From: Polaromonas sp.
GTDB lineage: Bacteria; Pseudomonadota; Gammaproteobacteria; Burkholderiales; Burkholderiaceae_C
DNA length: 7,881 nt
Direction: 5' to 3'
Assembly (NCBI GenBank): GCA_014376885.1
Contig: JACMQR010000137.1
Span: 1 to 7,881, forward strand
Position numbers and translations under genes: made by a program. This document shows, piece after piece, positions 7,765-7,881 of this stretch; positions within the stretch are counted from its first letter, which is position 1; each line of letters opens with the position of its first letter. The notes under the pieces are model-generated. The model saw only the letters and a list, made by a program, of their open reading frames with translations, was not told the origin of the DNA and ran no database searches.

Positions 7765-7881
7765 TCAAGCCGGCATGGCGGCCAGGGCGGCTCGGTCCCG
7801 CGTCAGCACCTCGCCGCGCAGCGAGCGCTGGCTGGTCTCGGTGATCTTCACCTCGACCATCTGGCCAATCAGGCGCGGCTC
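7765..7881 (-). CDS. miaB: MiaB, tRNA methylthiotransferase, C-terminal fragment
   Basis: The last 38 codons of a gene entering from the right edge. The residues [21 protein letters not shown] are the end of the C-terminal TRAM domain, which in MiaB and its relatives binds RNA. The pattern LIGQMV.VKITE....SLRGE is typical of betaproteobacterial MiaB. MiaB is the radical-SAM enzyme that adds the methylthio group to i6A37 of tRNAs reading UNN codons. The radical-SAM and UPF0004 domains are outside the window, so a related methylthiotransferase such as RimO cannot be strictly excluded, though the motif fits MiaB better. The stop lies nine bases before the TTG at 7755 and 30 bases before the ATG of glrK, with no room for a promoter of usual size between them. 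Confidence 0.82.
   Translation of the reverse strand, partial: EPRLIGQMVEVKITETSQRSLRGEVLTRDRAALAAMPA

Overview
The window reads as a stretch of GC-rich betaproteobacterial chromosome, most likely Comamonadaceae (Polaromonas/Rhodoferax-like). The grounds are the protein sequences, the high GC and the style of the intergenic inverted repeat; the genus is inferred. All recognised genes lie on the minus strand, so the biological order runs from the right edge to the left: miaB (3' end only) > glrK > qseG > glrR > opgG > opgH > sensor kinase (5' end only). No tRNA, rRNA, CRISPR array, insertion sequence or phage gene was seen.

Positions 7881-4246 hold the last 38 residues of miaB, followed nine bases later by a three-gene signalling cassette. 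This comprises a membrane histidine kinase (GlrK/QseE type), an Ala/Pro-rich lipoprotein (QseG type) and a sigma-54-dependent response regulator (GlrR/QseF type). The three cassette genes overlap one another (17 bp and an ATGA overlap). This is the enterobacterial glrK-qseG-glrR arrangement, without room for the sRNA gene glmY that precedes glrK there.

Positions 4245-4044, between glrR and opgG, are a compact regulatory region. On the minus strand there is a match to the sigma-54 core promoter (TGGCAC-N5-TTGC, 4070-4056). Upstream lie one exact (4164-4181) and one near-exact (4229-4246) copy of TGTC-N10-GACA, the site known for enterobacterial GlrR. A probable IHF site and a 15-bp palindrome lie between. 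This suggests that GlrR directly switches on the genes that follow.

Positions 4043-478 hold opgG and opgH, joined by a TGATG stop/start overlap. They encode the periplasmic and inner-membrane proteins that make osmoregulated periplasmic glucans (OPG). The inferred circuit is: envelope signal > QseG/GlrK > GlrR~P + sigma-54 > opgGH > periplasmic glucan.

Positions 477-211 are intergenic. They contain a nested inverted repeat that may end the opgGH transcript, and a short tandem repeat. Positions 210-1 hold the first 70 codons of another sensor kinase gene, cut by the window edge.
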